Notes: generated from the letters alone by a model not told the origin. Positions 1-9,176 are shown, counted from the stretch's first letter. The stretch is DNA of 59,708 bases from Pseudomonas nitroreducens TX1 (GCF_000313755.1 NZ_AMZB01000109.1:1-59708); one strand, 5' to 3'. Translations and numbers: made by a program.

Positions 1-180
1 GCGCGAGAATCCCGCGCCGGTTCCGGAGGCTTTGCCTGGCCCGGCCCGCTAGTGCGGAGGTACCCCCTGTACCCCTGGGTCATTCAGGACCTGACGCATC
101 CCGAACATCCCGGCCCCCTGGCCGTGCGTACGCCTTCTGGGTACGCGAATCTCTGAACCTGCCTGCCGCCATGAAGGCGA
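1..180. other. non-coding left edge
   Basis: I see no supported gene here. The stretch holds short GC-rich inverted repeats at about 1-17 and 126-147, neither followed by a T-run. It lies downstream of the leftward lysozyme-inhibitor gene and may contain its transcription end. Confidence 0.4.
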
Positions 181-651
181 TCAGTACCAGTTCGGATCGC
201 TCTTGAGCTGGTCGTCGAGGATCCTTTTCACCGAATCGTTCGGCTCGCCCAGCCAGCGGAAGCTGGCGTGCTTGCTCGGCGATTTGTCCGCAGGAAGGTT
301 TTCAGGAACCTTCACATACAGTGCGTAGGCCTTGTCCTTGTCCCAGGTGAAGGCCACATACAGCCTCTGCGCAGCGCAGTTGTGCTGCTCGCACAACTGG
401 CCCACCAGGTATTTGTCGCCCTGCTCGTCCACCGCCTGCATCGGCGTCGCGGTGCCGCTGAGGTTCATGACCCAGTCCGGCAGACGGCTCTCGTCCTTGA
501 CTACCGATTGCCAGGTGTCTCGGTACTGCTCGTCGCTGGCGATCAGCTCGTTGAGGCGGTACTGCGCGTCCTTGTCCGCCTCGGCGGCCAGGGCCTGGGC
601 CCCGGCGCCGAGCAGAAGGGCCGACAGCAGCAGATTGCGGGTAAAGCTCAT
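181..651 (-). CDS. Ivy-family inhibitor of vertebrate C-type lysozyme
   Basis: This 156-residue secreted protein probably protects periplasmic peptidoglycan by blocking host or competitor C-type lysozymes. Residues 1-23 form a signal peptide (basic start, Leu/Ala core, cleavage near Ala-Leu-Ala-Ala). Residues 87-92 read CEQHNC, matching the Cys-X-X-His-X-Cys loop that Ivy proteins insert into the lysozyme active site (CKPHDC in E. coli Ivy). The length is typical of the family. It is the last gene of a leftward group of envelope genes next to algB; P. aeruginosa also has an Ivy-like gene beside algB, as far as I recall. Inhibition itself is inferred from family and motif. Confidence 0.8.
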   Translation of the reverse strand: MSFTRNLLLSALLLGAGAQALAAEADKDAQYRLNELIASDEQYRDTWQSVVKDESRLPDWVMNLSGTATPMQAVDEQGDKYLVGQLCEQHNCAAQRLYVAFTWDKDKAYALYVKVPENLPADKSPSKHASFRWLGEPNDSVKRILDDQLKSDPNWY

Positions 652-692
652 CGCTACGCTCCTTGTTCCACTTTCAGCCGGTTTTCAGGGCA

Positions 693-1016
<324 letters not shown>

Positions 1017-1340
1017 TCAGAACACCCAGCCACTCTGGGTCCGCCCCATCGGCTGAACCTGGTCCTGGGCCTGGGCCTGGGCCTGCGGGGCTTGCAATAC
1101 CTGAGTCTGGTTGTGAGCGGGGGCGGTCTGTGGATAACGCGAAGCTTCGCGATACAGACCGGGCGCGCTGGAGGCCGTCGGGACATAGGCCACCGGTGCG
1201 CTGGCAGCCTTCGCCTGGGATACCTGCATCTGCAGCTGCACCTGGTTGATCAGCAACAGCAGCAGGGCGCCAGCGAAGAAAATCCGGCTCCACACATCGA
1301 TACGCGCGACTGGCACTTGGCTGTTGGTTCCGCTGTTCAT
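1017..1340 (-). CDS. small single-pass membrane protein, unknown function
   Basis: The product has 107 residues. Residues about 18-36 form one strongly hydrophobic segment (Phe-Phe-Ala-Gly then Leu-rich). It is followed by a Gln/Ala/Pro-rich tail that includes an alternating Gln-Ala run near residues 86-95, encoded by a repeated GGCCTG unit at about 1063-1085. The predicted topology is a short cytoplasmic N-terminus and a disordered tail outside. The start at 1340 has AGGAGA eight bases upstream; a longer reading to 1457 lacks a comparable site. I do not recognise a family. It sits between stress/envelope genes and has a sigma-54-like motif about 110 bases upstream. Confidence 0.6.
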   Translation of the reverse strand: MNSGTNSQVPVARIDVWSRIFFAGALLLLLINQVQLQMQVSQAKAASAPVAYVPTASSAPGLYREASRYPQTAPAHNQTQVLQAPQAQAQAQDQVQPMGRTQSGWVF

Positions 1341-1450
1341 CCCGTTTCTCCTGCCCGTCGCCGGCCTGTTTGTCGAACCTGGGACCCGTCCTCCGGTCCT
1401 TTCAGGTTCTTCGCCACCGCGGGTGGTTCGTTGACTGTCTGGCAGTAGGA

Positions 1451-1468
1451 ATTGCACGGCGCATGCCA
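1451..1468 (-). promoter_or_regulatory. possible sigma-54 promoter
   Basis: On the minus strand the sequence TGGCATGCGCCGTGCA keeps the GG-N10-GC spacing of sigma-54 promoters, with two departures from the TGGCACG/TTGC consensus. It would serve the 107-residue membrane protein with a leader of about 100 bases. An AT-rich tract follows on its upstream side at 1470-1515. Confidence 0.4.
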
Positions 1469-1617
1469 GTCTTTTAAATCGATTTTTTCCTTATAAATCA
1501 AATATTTAAATATGGTACTCAAGTCCCTTTGTGCCGCATCCTGCACGATGGGTCCACCAAGGTCGTGCGTTTTGCAATTTCGGCTCCGGGCACCTCCCTG
1601 TGCCTTTGTGAAGCGCA

Positions 1618-2052
1618 TCACTCCAGCGAATGCTTGAGCTGGCTCATTTCGTCGTGGCAGGCCCTCACCTTGGGCAACTCGGCGCGCAGCAGCGCCTGGG
1701 TCTGCGGCGTACCGTTCTGCAGGGCATCCTCGAACGCATGCAGAATCCGATCCTCGGTCTCCTCGAGTTGGGTGACGTAACTCGCAGCCTCGTCACTGGC
1801 CAATGTTGCGCGGGTATCGGCGTAGACCTGGCGCAGCCTGCCCAGCAAGGTGCCGCCGGCGGCAGGGTCTTCGTGGTTGGCCGCCACCTCTCCGGCCAAG
1901 GCGTTGATGACATCGGTCTTGGCCTGCGCCATCGACTGGAATAGCCGCTGCAGGCGGGCATCCTTCACTTCCTGGATCGCATGCTGGTAGAAGCGCTGGC
2001 CATCGCGGGTGATCTCGATGAGTTCATTGAGCTGACTGGTGGTGCGGGTCAT
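1618..2052 (-). CDS. DUF2383 / PA2169-type four-helix-bundle protein
   Basis: The 144-residue, entirely helical, soluble protein resembles the PA2169-like, ferritin-like DUF2383 family. It has no signal peptide. Heptad-like helices are visible (Leu-Asn-Glu-Leu-Ile-Glu near the start, later Leu-Glu-Glu-Thr-Glu-Asp). Only 31 bases separate it from the BON-domain gene upstream, and GGAGAA precedes its ATG, so the two are probably one operon. Family members are linked to general stress and spore-coat-like roles, but no biochemical activity is established that I know of. No di-iron ligand set is obvious. Confidence 0.7.
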   Translation of the reverse strand: MTRTTSQLNELIEITRDGQRFYQHAIQEVKDARLQRLFQSMAQAKTDVINALAGEVAANHEDPAAGGTLLGRLRQVYADTRATLASDEAASYVTQLEETEDRILHAFEDALQNGTPQTQALLRAELPKVRACHDEMSQLKHSLE

Positions 2053-2083
2053 GACAGGTTCTCCTGTAAAGCAAGGGTGGGAG

Positions 2084-2947
2084 TCAGGCGGCCTGGCCGG
2101 CCACCTTCAAGGCGGTGGCGTCCACATCACGCACGCCCCGGGTCTTGCGAGCCGAATCGATCAATTGCTGGCGCTCGTCGGCGCTGGGTACCTGGCCCCT
2201 GAGCGTGACCACGCCGTCGCGGGTCGACACGCCAATGGAAAGCCCGCCCAGCGCATGGGCCGAAAGAATGTCGGCCTTGATCTGGCTGGTGATCCAGGCA
2301 TCGCTGACGGCGGCCTGGGCATCGCCGACGGATTTTTCGAAACGCTGGGTCGAGGTGGCATCAGGGTCGACCTTCAACCGGTTGTCCACCGAGCTGACGC
2401 CCTCGGTCTGCGCCGCCAGGTGTGCAGCCTGCTGGCTGGCCGCGTCGCTGACCACGGTACCATCCAGGGTGACGGCGCCCGCCCGGCTGGTGACCTTGAT
2501 ATCCAGGCCTTCACCGCGCTTCTCCAGCAGCAGCTTGGATTTCACCCGGGCGGCCAACGTGGCGTCGTCCCACTGCTGTACCGCGCCTTCCTGCCTGGAG
2601 GAATCAGCCTTCTGCGCATCGGCCAGGGCAGCGTCGACGCCGAGCTGGTTATCCACAGCGTTGATGCCTTCGACGCTCCCGGCGATCTGCCCGGCCAGCG
2701 CCTTCTGTTCCTCGCTGGCCACCGCGCCGGTGAGCTGCGCTCGTCCACTCTCGACATCCACCTTGATGGTGAAAGGCTTGAGTTCACGGTTGAGATTGAG
2801 GGCCGTCCAGATGGAGCCTTCCTGGCGCGCCTCGGCCAGTTGGGCCGCCAGACCAGCCTCGGCGGCGTGGCTGGCGATCGGTTGCAGGACGAACAAAGCG
2901 GAACTCAGAGCGAGGGCAAGGATCTTGGGATTGGGCGACATGGACAT
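2084..2947 (-). CDS. periplasmic protein with three BON domains (OsmY-like)
   Basis: This exported protein has 287 residues. Residues 1-29 are a signal peptide ending Ser-His-Ala-Ala. Three BON modules follow at about 45-105, 127-195 and 217-283, each ending in the typical Gly-Val-x-x-Val-Asp-Asn or Asp-Val-Asp sequence. BON domains bind phospholipid or attach proteins to the envelope; E. coli OsmY has two and is induced by osmotic and stationary-phase stress. The start at 2947 is preferred because GGAG lies six bases upstream; starts at 2941 and 2974 are possible. A strong sigma-54 promoter match lies 38 bases upstream, and the gene is divergent from algB. Confidence 0.8.
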   Translation of the reverse strand: MSMSPNPKILALALSSALFVLQPIASHAAEAGLAAQLAEARQEGSIWTALNLNRELKPFTIKVDVESGRAQLTGAVASEEQKALAGQIAGSVEGINAVDNQLGVDAALADAQKADSSRQEGAVQQWDDATLAARVKSKLLLEKRGEGLDIKVTSRAGAVTLDGTVVSDAASQQAAHLAAQTEGVSSVDNRLKVDPDATSTQRFEKSVGDAQAAVSDAWITSQIKADILSAHALGGLSIGVSTRDGVVTLRGQVPSADERQQLIDSARKTRGVRDVDATALKVAGQAA

Positions 2948-2984
2948 GGCGGTCTCCGTCAAACGATGGTGCAAGATTGGATCC

Positions 2985-2999
2985 GCAAGCCGCGTGCCA
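2985..2999 (-). promoter_or_regulatory. sigma-54 (RpoN) promoter
   Basis: The minus strand reads TGGCACGCGGCTTGC, a full match to the TGGCACG-N4-TTGC consensus with the required GG-N10-GC spacing. It ends 38 bases before the BON-protein start, which leaves room for a short leader. This points to control of the BON-DUF2383 pair by RpoN and an NtrC-type activator. AlgB, encoded 180 bases away, is one candidate. Confidence 0.65.
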
Positions 3000-3007
3000 G
3001 TGCCTTT

Positions 3008-3055
3008 TGTGGATAAAATTCCTGTAATTCAATGTGTTGGATGACCTGTGCATAA
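3008..3055. promoter_or_regulatory. two DnaA-box-like 9-mers upstream of algB
   Basis: TGTGGATAA at 3008-3016 is a perfect DnaA box on the minus strand. TGTGCATAA at 3047-3055 fits the relaxed TTATNCACA form. They lie in the algB/BON divergent region. Whether DnaA acts here is unknown. Confidence 0.45.
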
Positions 3056-3098
3056 CCTGAACCTGTGCACCCTGCCCGAGGGCACAGAAAGATTCTTG

Positions 3099-3125
3099 CA
3101 ACTTGCACGAAAAACCCTGGACTAA
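3099..3125 (+). promoter_or_regulatory. possible AlgU (sigma-E type) promoter of algB
   Basis: CAACTT at 3099-3104 and ACTAA at 3121-3125 are separated by 16 bases. They resemble the AlgU consensus GAACTT-N16/17-TCTGA with one mismatch in each half. Transcription of algB from an AlgU promoter is known in P. aeruginosa; the match here is only suggestive. Confidence 0.3.
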
Positions 3126-3176
3126 GAAAAATCGCACCCTTTACAACAACGAATCACACAACGAGGAAATCGCTGA

Positions 3177-4523
3177 ATGGACGCAACGCCTGAACAGCAA
3201 GGCCGCATCCTGCTGGTCGATGACGAGTCCGCCATCCTGCGCTCGTTCCGCTATTGCCTGGAGGACGAGGGCTACAGCGTCGCCACCGCCAGTAGCGCGC
3301 AGCAGGCAGAGAACCTGCTGCAGCGCCAGGTCTTCGACCTGTGCTTCCTGGACCTGCGCCTGGGCGACGACAACGGCCTGGACGTGCTGGCGCAGATGCG
3401 CGTGCAGGCACCCTGGATGCGCGTGGTGATAGTCACCGCGCATTCCGCCGTGGACACCGCGGTTGACGCTATGCAGGCCGGCGCCGCCGACTATCTGGTA
3501 AAACCCTGCAGTCCCGACCAGTTGCGCCTGGCCGCCGCCAAACAACTCGAGGTGCGCCAGCTCACCGCGCGCATCGAGGCGCTCGAAGGAGAAATGCGCA
3601 AGCAGGGTGATGTGCTGGAATCCCACAGCCCGGCCATGGCCGCCGTGCTGGAAACAGCCCGCCAGGTGGCGGCCACCGACGCCAACATCCTCATCCTGGG
3701 CGAATCGGGCTCCGGCAAGGGCGAGCTCGCACGGGCCATCCATGGCTGGAGCAAGCGCGCAAAAAAATCCTGCGTGACCATCAACTGCCCTTCGCTATCC
3801 GCCGAACTGATGGAGAGCGAGCTGTTCGGCCACAGCCGCGGTGCGTTCACCGGCGCGACGGAGAACACCCTCGGGCGCATCAGCCAAGCAGACGGCGGGA
3901 CGTTATTCCTCGATGAAATCGGCGATTTTCCCATCACGTTGCAACCAAAGTTGCTGCGCTTTATCCAGGACAAGGAATACGAGCGCATCGGCGACCCGGT
4001 GACCCGCAACGCGGATGTGCGAATCCTCGCGGCCACCAATCGCGATCTGGCCGGGATGGTCGCCCAGGGGACGTTCCGTGAGGACCTGCTCTACCGCCTG
4101 AACGTGATCGTGCTCAACCTGCCTCCGCTGCGCGAGCGCGCAGAGGACATCATCGGCCTGGCCGAACGCTTCCTCGCCCGTTTCGTGAAGGACTATGGAC
4201 GCCCGGCCCGAGGATTTACCGATGAGGCGCGTGCCCTGCTGCGTCGCTACAACTGGCCGGGCAACGTGCGCGAACTGCGAAACGTGATCGAACGTGCAAG
4301 CATCATCTGCAACCATGAGCTTATCGGCGTGGAACAACTGGCGATTGGCGAACAGACGACCAGCTCAGCTCCGCGCATTGGCGAAGCCATGAGCCTGGAG
4401 GAGCTGGAAAAAGCCCACATCGCTGCGGTGATGGCCTCCAGCGCCACCCTTGACCAGGCGGCCAAGACCCTGGGGATCGACGCCTCCACGCTGTATCGCA
4501 AGCGCAAGCAGTACAGCCTGTGA
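3177..4523 (+). CDS. algB: AlgB, NtrC-family response regulator
   Basis: AlgB is a DNA-binding regulator of alginate production and related group behaviours, partner of the sensor KinB. The 448 residues show a receiver domain (about 10-125) with acidic residues D15-D16 and phospho-acceptor D59; an AAA+ domain with Walker A GESGSGKG at 175-182, the sigma-54 contact motif GAFTGA at 222-227 and a Walker B region at 240-250 (FLDEIGD); WPGNVRE at 360-366; and a C-terminal helix-turn-helix near 424-443. All key residues are present, so it looks fully competent as an RpoN activator. GAGGA precedes the ATG. Its stop overlaps the kinB start by four bases. Confidence 0.96.
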   Translation: MDATPEQQGRILLVDDESAILRSFRYCLEDEGYSVATASSAQQAENLLQRQVFDLCFLDLRLGDDNGLDVLAQMRVQAPWMRVVIVTAHSAVDTAVDAMQAGAADYLVKPCSPDQLRLAAAKQLEVRQLTARIEALEGEMRKQGDVLESHSPAMAAVLETARQVAATDANILILGESGSGKGELARAIHGWSKRAKKSCVTINCPSLSAELMESELFGHSRGAFTGATENTLGRISQADGGTLFLDEIGDFPITLQPKLLRFIQDKEYERIGDPVTRNADVRILAATNRDLAGMVAQGTFREDLLYRLNVIVLNLPPLRERAEDIIGLAERFLARFVKDYGRPARGFTDEARALLRRYNWPGNVRELRNVIERASIICNHELIGVEQLAIGEQTTSSAPRIGEAMSLEELEKAHIAAVMASSATLDQAAKTLGIDASTLYRKRKQYSL

Positions 4524-6313
4524 AACTGCCGATTCCGATGACGCTGCGGACCCGGCTCTTCGTGAGCATCTCGGCGCTCATCACGGTAGCGTTGCTGGGC
4601 CTGCTGCTCGGGCTGTTCAGCGTGATGCTGACCGCCCGCGAACAGGCTCAGCTGATCCAGCGCAACTTCGCTGCCATTGAGGTCAGCCAGCACTTGCGCC
4701 AGGCGCTGGGCGACGAACTGGTCCAGGTCCTCAGCGCGCGCCCGAGCCCGGAACATCTGGAAGCGGCACGCCTGCATTTCGCACAGGCCCTGGAACGCGG
4801 CCGACTGTTGGCGCACAACGGCCGCCAGCGGCTGGCCATGAGCGAGATCGCCGACGCGCACCGGCTGTTCGTCGAGGCCACCGAAACCCCCGGTCCCGGC
4901 CGCCCGGAGCTGCTGGCGGACAGCGACCTGAGCCGCACCCTCGACGACTTGCGCAGCCGCCTGCAGGCCCTGCATCAAGACGCTATCGACAGGATCAGCG
5001 AGGACGATCGCGCTTCCCGTGACCGGGTCCTGCTGGTCACCGGCCTGCTCAGCTTGATCGGCATCGCCATCCTGGTGGTCGGCTTCATCACCGCGCACAG
5101 CATCGCACGCCGCTTCGGCGCCCCCATCGAGACGCTGGCCAAGGCTGCCGACAAGATTGGCCAGGGCGACTTTGACGTCACCCTGCCGGTGTCCGGCGTC
5201 GCCGAGATGTCCTCCCTGAGCCGCCGCTTCGGCCTGATGGCGGAGGCCTTGCGCCTCTATCGCGCCAGCAACACCGAGGCGCTGGGTTCGGGTCGCAAGC
5301 GCCTGCTGGCGGTGCTAGACAGCATCGACGACGGCCTGGTGATCCTCGATCGCCACGGCCGCATCGAGCACGCCAACCCCGTCGCCACGCGCCAACTGTT
5401 CGCGCAAAGCGACCCGCAGGGCCAGGAACTGGGCGCGCTGTTGCAGAATCCGGCGCTGACCCAGGCGGTACAGCGGGTCCTGAGCGGCAACCTGCTGGAG
5501 GAAACGCCCCAGGACCTGGTCGTGGACGTCAGCGGCGAAAGCCGGCTGCTGACCTGGGGCATGTCGCCGGTCAGCCATGACGATGGGCGCAATATAGGCG
5601 CGGTGATGGTGGTGCGCGACGTCACCGAGCAACGCGCTTTCGAACGCGTACGTAACGATTTCGTCCTTCGCGCCTCCCATGAGCTGCGCACCCCCATGAC
5701 CGGCATGCACATGGCCTTCGGGCTGCTCGCCGAGCGCCTGAAGTTCCCCGAGGAATCACGCGAGCGCGACCTGGTGCGTACGGTCGATGAGGAGATGCAC
5801 CGCCTGGTGCGGTTGATCAACGATCTGTTGAATTTCTCGCGCTACCAGAGCGGCACCCAGAAGCTGGAACTGCAGCTGTGCGACGTCGGCGGACTGTTGA
5901 CCCAGGCGCACCATCGCTTTGTCGGTCAAGCCACGGACAAGCATATCGAGCTGGGCCTGGAGATCGCCGAGGGTCTGCCGCCGATCAATATCGACCGCAC
6001 GCAGATCGAACGAGTACTGGACAACCTGATCGGCAACGCCCTGCGTCATACGCCTGAAGGCGGCACCATCCGTCTTCAGGCGCGCTGCCAGGAAGAGCGC
6101 GTGGCGATCGCCGTAGAGGACAGCGGCGACGGTATCCCGCTCAGCCAGCAGGGACGCATCTTCGAACCCTTCGTGCAGGTAGGCCGCAAGAAAGGCGGGG
6201 TCGGACTTGGCCTGGCGCTATGTCGGGAAATCGTGCAACTGCACGGCGGACGCATCGCGCTGCGTTCGCAACAAGGCAAGGGCTCGCGCTTCTACCTGTT
6301 GCTGCCGGTCTAG
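4520..6313 (+). CDS. kinB: KinB, membrane histidine kinase/phosphatase
   Basis: KinB is the inner-membrane sensor that controls AlgB phosphorylation. The start is the GTG inside the algB stop (GTGA), giving translational coupling. The 597 residues hold one membrane helix at about 12-36, a periplasmic helical sensor region to about 165, a second helix at 169-192, HAMP at about 193-245, PAS at about 260-370, a dimerisation domain with the phospho-acceptor H387 (RASHELRTP), and an ATPase domain with the N box at 501-509, DSGDGI at 534-539 and GGVGLGLA at 559-566. All catalytic motifs are intact. The ligand is not evident from sequence. Confidence 0.95.
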   Translation: MKLPIPMTLRTRLFVSISALITVALLGLLLGLFSVMLTAREQAQLIQRNFAAIEVSQHLRQALGDELVQVLSARPSPEHLEAARLHFAQALERGRLLAHNGRQRLAMSEIADAHRLFVEATETPGPGRPELLADSDLSRTLDDLRSRLQALHQDAIDRISEDDRASRDRVLLVTGLLSLIGIAILVVGFITAHSIARRFGAPIETLAKAADKIGQGDFDVTLPVSGVAEMSSLSRRFGLMAEALRLYRASNTEALGSGRKRLLAVLDSIDDGLVILDRHGRIEHANPVATRQLFAQSDPQGQELGALLQNPALTQAVQRVLSGNLLEETPQDLVVDVSGESRLLTWGMSPVSHDDGRNIGAVMVVRDVTEQRAFERVRNDFVLRASHELRTPMTGMHMAFGLLAERLKFPEESRERDLVRTVDEEMHRLVRLINDLLNFSRYQSGTQKLELQLCDVGGLLTQAHHRFVGQATDKHIELGLEIAEGLPPINIDRTQIERVLDNLIGNALRHTPEGGTIRLQARCQEERVAIAVEDSGDGIPLSQQGRIFEPFVQVGRKKGGVGLGLALCREIVQLHGGRIALRSQQGKGSRFYLLLPV

Positions 6314-7092
6314 GAAGTCGGTACAGCCAACAGCAGTGCGGCGGTTTCGAGGTCCGGCTCGCCATCGAAACGCTCCGGGCGGAAGCGCATCTGGAACGCC
6401 GCGATTACGTTGCGGGTTTCCGCGTCCATCACCCCATTGAGCGGCACCGCATAACCGTGGCGCGCCAGCTGCTGCTGGAACCAGCCCGGAGCCGGCAACT
6501 GGCCGTTCAACTCGGTCAGGCGACGCGCCAGCTCACCCGGTTTCGGCCAGGGGATCAGGCCGGCTTCGGCGAGCTTCTTCCAGGGAAACAGCGGGCCTGG
6601 ATCGACCTTGCGCTGCGGGGCGATATCGCTGTGGCCGAGGATGTGTTCCGGGGTGATGCCCTGGCGCCGGGTGATGTCCTTGAGCAGGGCGATGAGCGCA
6701 TCGATCTGCGCATCCGGATAGGGATACCAGATCTTCCCGCTGGGGGTATCGCGATAGCCGGGGTTCACCAGCTCAATGCCGATGGAAGTGGAGTTGAGCC
6801 AGGTGCGCCCCTGCCATTCGCTGGCGCCGGCGTGCCAGGCGCGGCGGTTCTCGTCCACCAACTGGTAGATGGTCGCCGGGTCATCACCGATCAGGTAGTG
6901 CGCACTCACCTCGCCATGGGTCAGCAGCGCCAGAGAGCGCGGCAGATCGGCCGACGTGTAGTGGACGATAACGTACTGAATGCGGCTGTCCTGGTTCCTC
7001 GACACGTGTTCGCGATCGATCTGCAGACCCTTGTCGGCGCAGCCGGCGAGCAAGGTGGCGAGGAAGGCGAAGGTCAGGGCACGCAACATCAT
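6310..7092 (-). CDS. ampDh2: AmpDh2, lipoprotein N-acetylmuramoyl-L-alanine amidase
   Basis: This amidase cleaves the bond between N-acetylmuramic acid and the stem peptide, in peptidoglycan recycling and turnover. The 260 residues start with a lipoprotein signal (lipobox Leu-Ala-Gly-Cys, Cys18), so it should be membrane-anchored on the periplasmic side. The Amidase_2 domain spans about 38-170 with zinc ligands H44, H154 and D164 (Val-Asp-Pro-Gly). A peptidoglycan-binding helical domain occupies about 190-255. It is convergent with kinB and the stop codons overlap by three bases. P. aeruginosa carries ampDh2 in the same place beside kinB. Confidence 0.9.
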   Translation of the reverse strand: MMLRALTFAFLATLLAGCADKGLQIDREHVSRNQDSRIQYVIVHYTSADLPRSLALLTHGEVSAHYLIGDDPATIYQLVDENRRAWHAGASEWQGRTWLNSTSIGIELVNPGYRDTPSGKIWYPYPDAQIDALIALLKDITRRQGITPEHILGHSDIAPQRKVDPGPLFPWKKLAEAGLIPWPKPGELARRLTELNGQLPAPGWFQQQLARHGYAVPLNGVMDAETRNVIAAFQMRFRPERFDGEPDLETAALLLAVPTS

Positions 7093-7104
7093 GGCGGTCT
7101 CGAA

Positions 7105-7722
7105 TCAGGCAGCGATGTGCAGGAAGCTGCGCACGTTCTGCAGGAGCATGTTCACGCTGAGCATGATCAGCAGCATGCCGGCCAGACGTTCCACGGCCAT
7201 CAGCCCTCGCGGACCGAGGAAGCGCTGGAGGAAGGCCGCCTGCATGAGGATGAAGGCGGTGGCCGCCCAGGCGAGGATCACCGCCAGGTACAGCTCCCAC
7301 AACGGACCAGTGTAGGTGCTGCGCAAGGTGATCAGCATCGCCAGCGCGGAGGGCCCGGCCACTGCGGGAGTGGCCAGCGGCACGAACAGCGGCTCATTGT
7401 CCGGCATGTCGCCCAGCACTCCCTGGGGCGTGGGGAAGATCAGGCGCATGGCAACCACGAACAGGATGATGCCGCCGGCGATGCCGGTGGCTTCCTTGGA
7501 CAGCCCAAGCCCGGTGAGGATGTGCTCGCCCAGGGTGAGGAACAGCAGCAGTAGACCGAGGGCGAACAGCAGCTCGCGCAGCGCCACTTTCAGACGGCGT
7601 TCGGCGGGAACGGACTTGAGAGCCGCGAGAAATACCGCAATGTTGCCGAACGGGTCGGTGATCAGAAAGATCAGGATGGCGACGCCAAGCATGTCCGGGA
7701 AGACTCCAGCAAAACCAGCCAT
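7105..7722 (-). CDS. MarC family (YhgN-type) inner-membrane protein
   Basis: The 205-residue polytopic protein has six hydrophobic helices and the family signature Leu-Ile-Thr-Asp-Pro-Phe-Gly-Asn near residues 20-27. MarC proteins are annotated as possible small neutral amino-acid transporters; MarC was once thought to affect multiple-antibiotic resistance, but this was not upheld. It ends 12 bases upstream of ampDh2 and is probably co-transcribed with it. The gene on its other side (glmU) is not the neighbour I expect from P. aeruginosa. Confidence 0.85.
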   Translation of the reverse strand: MAGFAGVFPDMLGVAILIFLITDPFGNIAVFLAALKSVPAERRLKVALRELLFALGLLLLFLTLGEHILTGLGLSKEATGIAGGIILFVVAMRLIFPTPQGVLGDMPDNEPLFVPLATPAVAGPSALAMLITLRSTYTGPLWELYLAVILAWAATAFILMQAAFLQRFLGPRGLMAVERLAGMLLIMLSVNMLLQNVRSFLHIAA

Positions 7723-7782
7723 TCCGCGGTTGGCGGGATGGCCTGTGTATAACGATAGGGGGATCGCCCTGTGGCCGGGTTC

Positions 7783-7791
7783 TTATCCACA
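7783..7791 (+). promoter_or_regulatory. perfect DnaA box between marC and glmU
   Basis: TTATCCACA is present in the 86-base gap at the putative rearrangement junction, upstream of the MarC gene and downstream of glmU. Confidence 0.5.
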
Positions 7792-7808
7792 GGGGAGCGG
7801 CAGCTGCA

Positions 7809-9176
7809 TCAGGGTTTCTTGATTTTTTCCGGACGCTTCCAGCCTTCGATCACCCGCTGCTTGGCGCGACCAACACCGAGGGTGCCGGCCGGAACCTCGG
7901 CGGTGATGGTCGAGCCCGCGCCAGTCGTGGCTCCGGTGCCGATATCCACAGGCGCCACCAGCGAATTGTTGGAGCCGATGAAGACATCTTCACCAATGGT
8001 GGTGCGCCACTTGTTCGCGCCATCGTAATTGCAGGTGATGGTGCCGGCGCCGATGTTGGTGCGTGCACCCACTTCACTGTCGCCCAGGTAGGTCAGGTGG
8101 CCGACCTTCACGCCGTCCTGCAGATGGGCGTTTTTGAGTTCGACGAAGTTACCCACATGCACCTTGCGCTCCAGCACGCTACCCGGACGCAGGCGAGCGA
8201 AGGGGCCGACATCGCTGTCCGGGCCGACGTGGGCGCCTTCCAGGTGCGAGTTGGCCTTGATGATGGCGCCGCGACGCAGGGTGGAGTCCTTGATGAAGCA
8301 GTTCGGGCCGATCTGCACGTCGTCCTCGATCTCCACCTGGCCTTCGAGGATCACGTTGATGTCGATGCTGACGTCGCGTCCGACGCTGACTTCACCGCGC
8401 ACATCGAAGCGCGCCGGATCGATCAAGGTCACGCCCTGGGCCATCAGGCGACGGGCCACTCGCTGCTGGAAGAAGCGCTCCAGCTCGGAGAGCTGCAGGC
8501 GATCATTGGCGCCCTGGGTCTCCATCGCCACCTGGGGTTGTGCAGTGGCCACGCGCAGACCGTCGCCGACCGCCATGGCAATGACGTCGGTGAGGTAGTA
8601 CTCCCCCTGGGCGTTGGAGTTGGAAAGTCGCGACAGCCAACCCAGCAGGCGCTCGCGGGGCGCGGCGAGAATACCGGTGTTGCCTTCCTGAATAGCGCGT
8701 TGCTCGGGGGTAGCGTCCTTCTGCTCGACGATGGCCCTAACCTCGCCGCTGGCATCCCGGATAATGCGGCCGTAGCCGGTCGGATCCTCCAGCTTGACGG
8801 TGAGCAGCGCCAGCTGTTGCGGCGTGGCCTGAGCCATCAGGCGCTCCAGGGTCGGCTGCTCGATCAGCGGGACGTCCCCATACAGGATCAGCACGTTGTC
8901 GGCGCTCAGGAACGGAGCCGCCTGCGCCACGGCGTGGCCGGTGCCCAGCTGCTGTTCCTGGATCACGAAATTCAGGTCATCCGCCTGCAGGCGCTCGCGC
9001 ACCAGGTCGGCACCATGACCAATCACCACATGGATACGCGACGGACTGAGGCCGCGGGCGGTGTCGATCACGTGGGCAAGCATCGGTTTGCCAGCAACCG
9101 GGTGCAGAACTTTCGGCAAGGCAGAACGCATGCGGGTGCCCTGGCCAGCAGCAAGAATGACGATTTCGAGGGACAT
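7809..9176 (-). CDS. glmU: GlmU, bifunctional UDP-GlcNAc pyrophosphorylase / GlcN-1-P acetyltransferase
   Basis: GlmU makes UDP-N-acetylglucosamine, the precursor of peptidoglycan and lipopolysaccharide: it acetylates glucosamine-1-phosphate and then transfers UMP. The 455 residues show the nucleotidyltransferase signature LAAGQGTRM near the start with the substrate Lys (Leu-Pro-Lys-Val), and a C-terminal left-handed beta-helix of hexapeptide repeats from about residue 250 on, including the acetyl-CoA-site Asn-Ile-Gly-Ala-Gly-Thr stretch. Length is as usual. It follows the atp operon, as in other pseudomonads, but glmR/glmS are not found downstream; a MarC gene is there instead. Confidence 0.96.
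   Translation of the reverse strand: MSLEIVILAAGQGTRMRSALPKVLHPVAGKPMLAHVIDTARGLSPSRIHVVIGHGADLVRERLQADDLNFVIQEQQLGTGHAVAQAAPFLSADNVLILYGDVPLIEQPTLERLMAQATPQQLALLTVKLEDPTGYGRIIRDASGEVRAIVEQKDATPEQRAIQEGNTGILAAPRERLLGWLSRLSNSNAQGEYYLTDVIAMAVGDGLRVATAQPQVAMETQGANDRLQLSELERFFQQRVARRLMAQGVTLIDPARFDVRGEVSVGRDVSIDINVILEGQVEIEDDVQIGPNCFIKDSTLRRGAIIKANSHLEGAHVGPDSDVGPFARLRPGSVLERKVHVGNFVELKNAHLQDGVKVGHLTYLGDSEVGARTNIGAGTITCNYDGANKWRTTIGEDVFIGSNNSLVAPVDIGTGATTGAGSTITAEVPAGTLGVGRAKQRVIEGWKRPEKIKKP

Noticed and set aside
1063-1085. Repeated GGCCTG units as a CRISPR-like or regulatory repeat
   Set aside because: They are in frame within the 107-residue protein and simply encode its Gln-Ala run.
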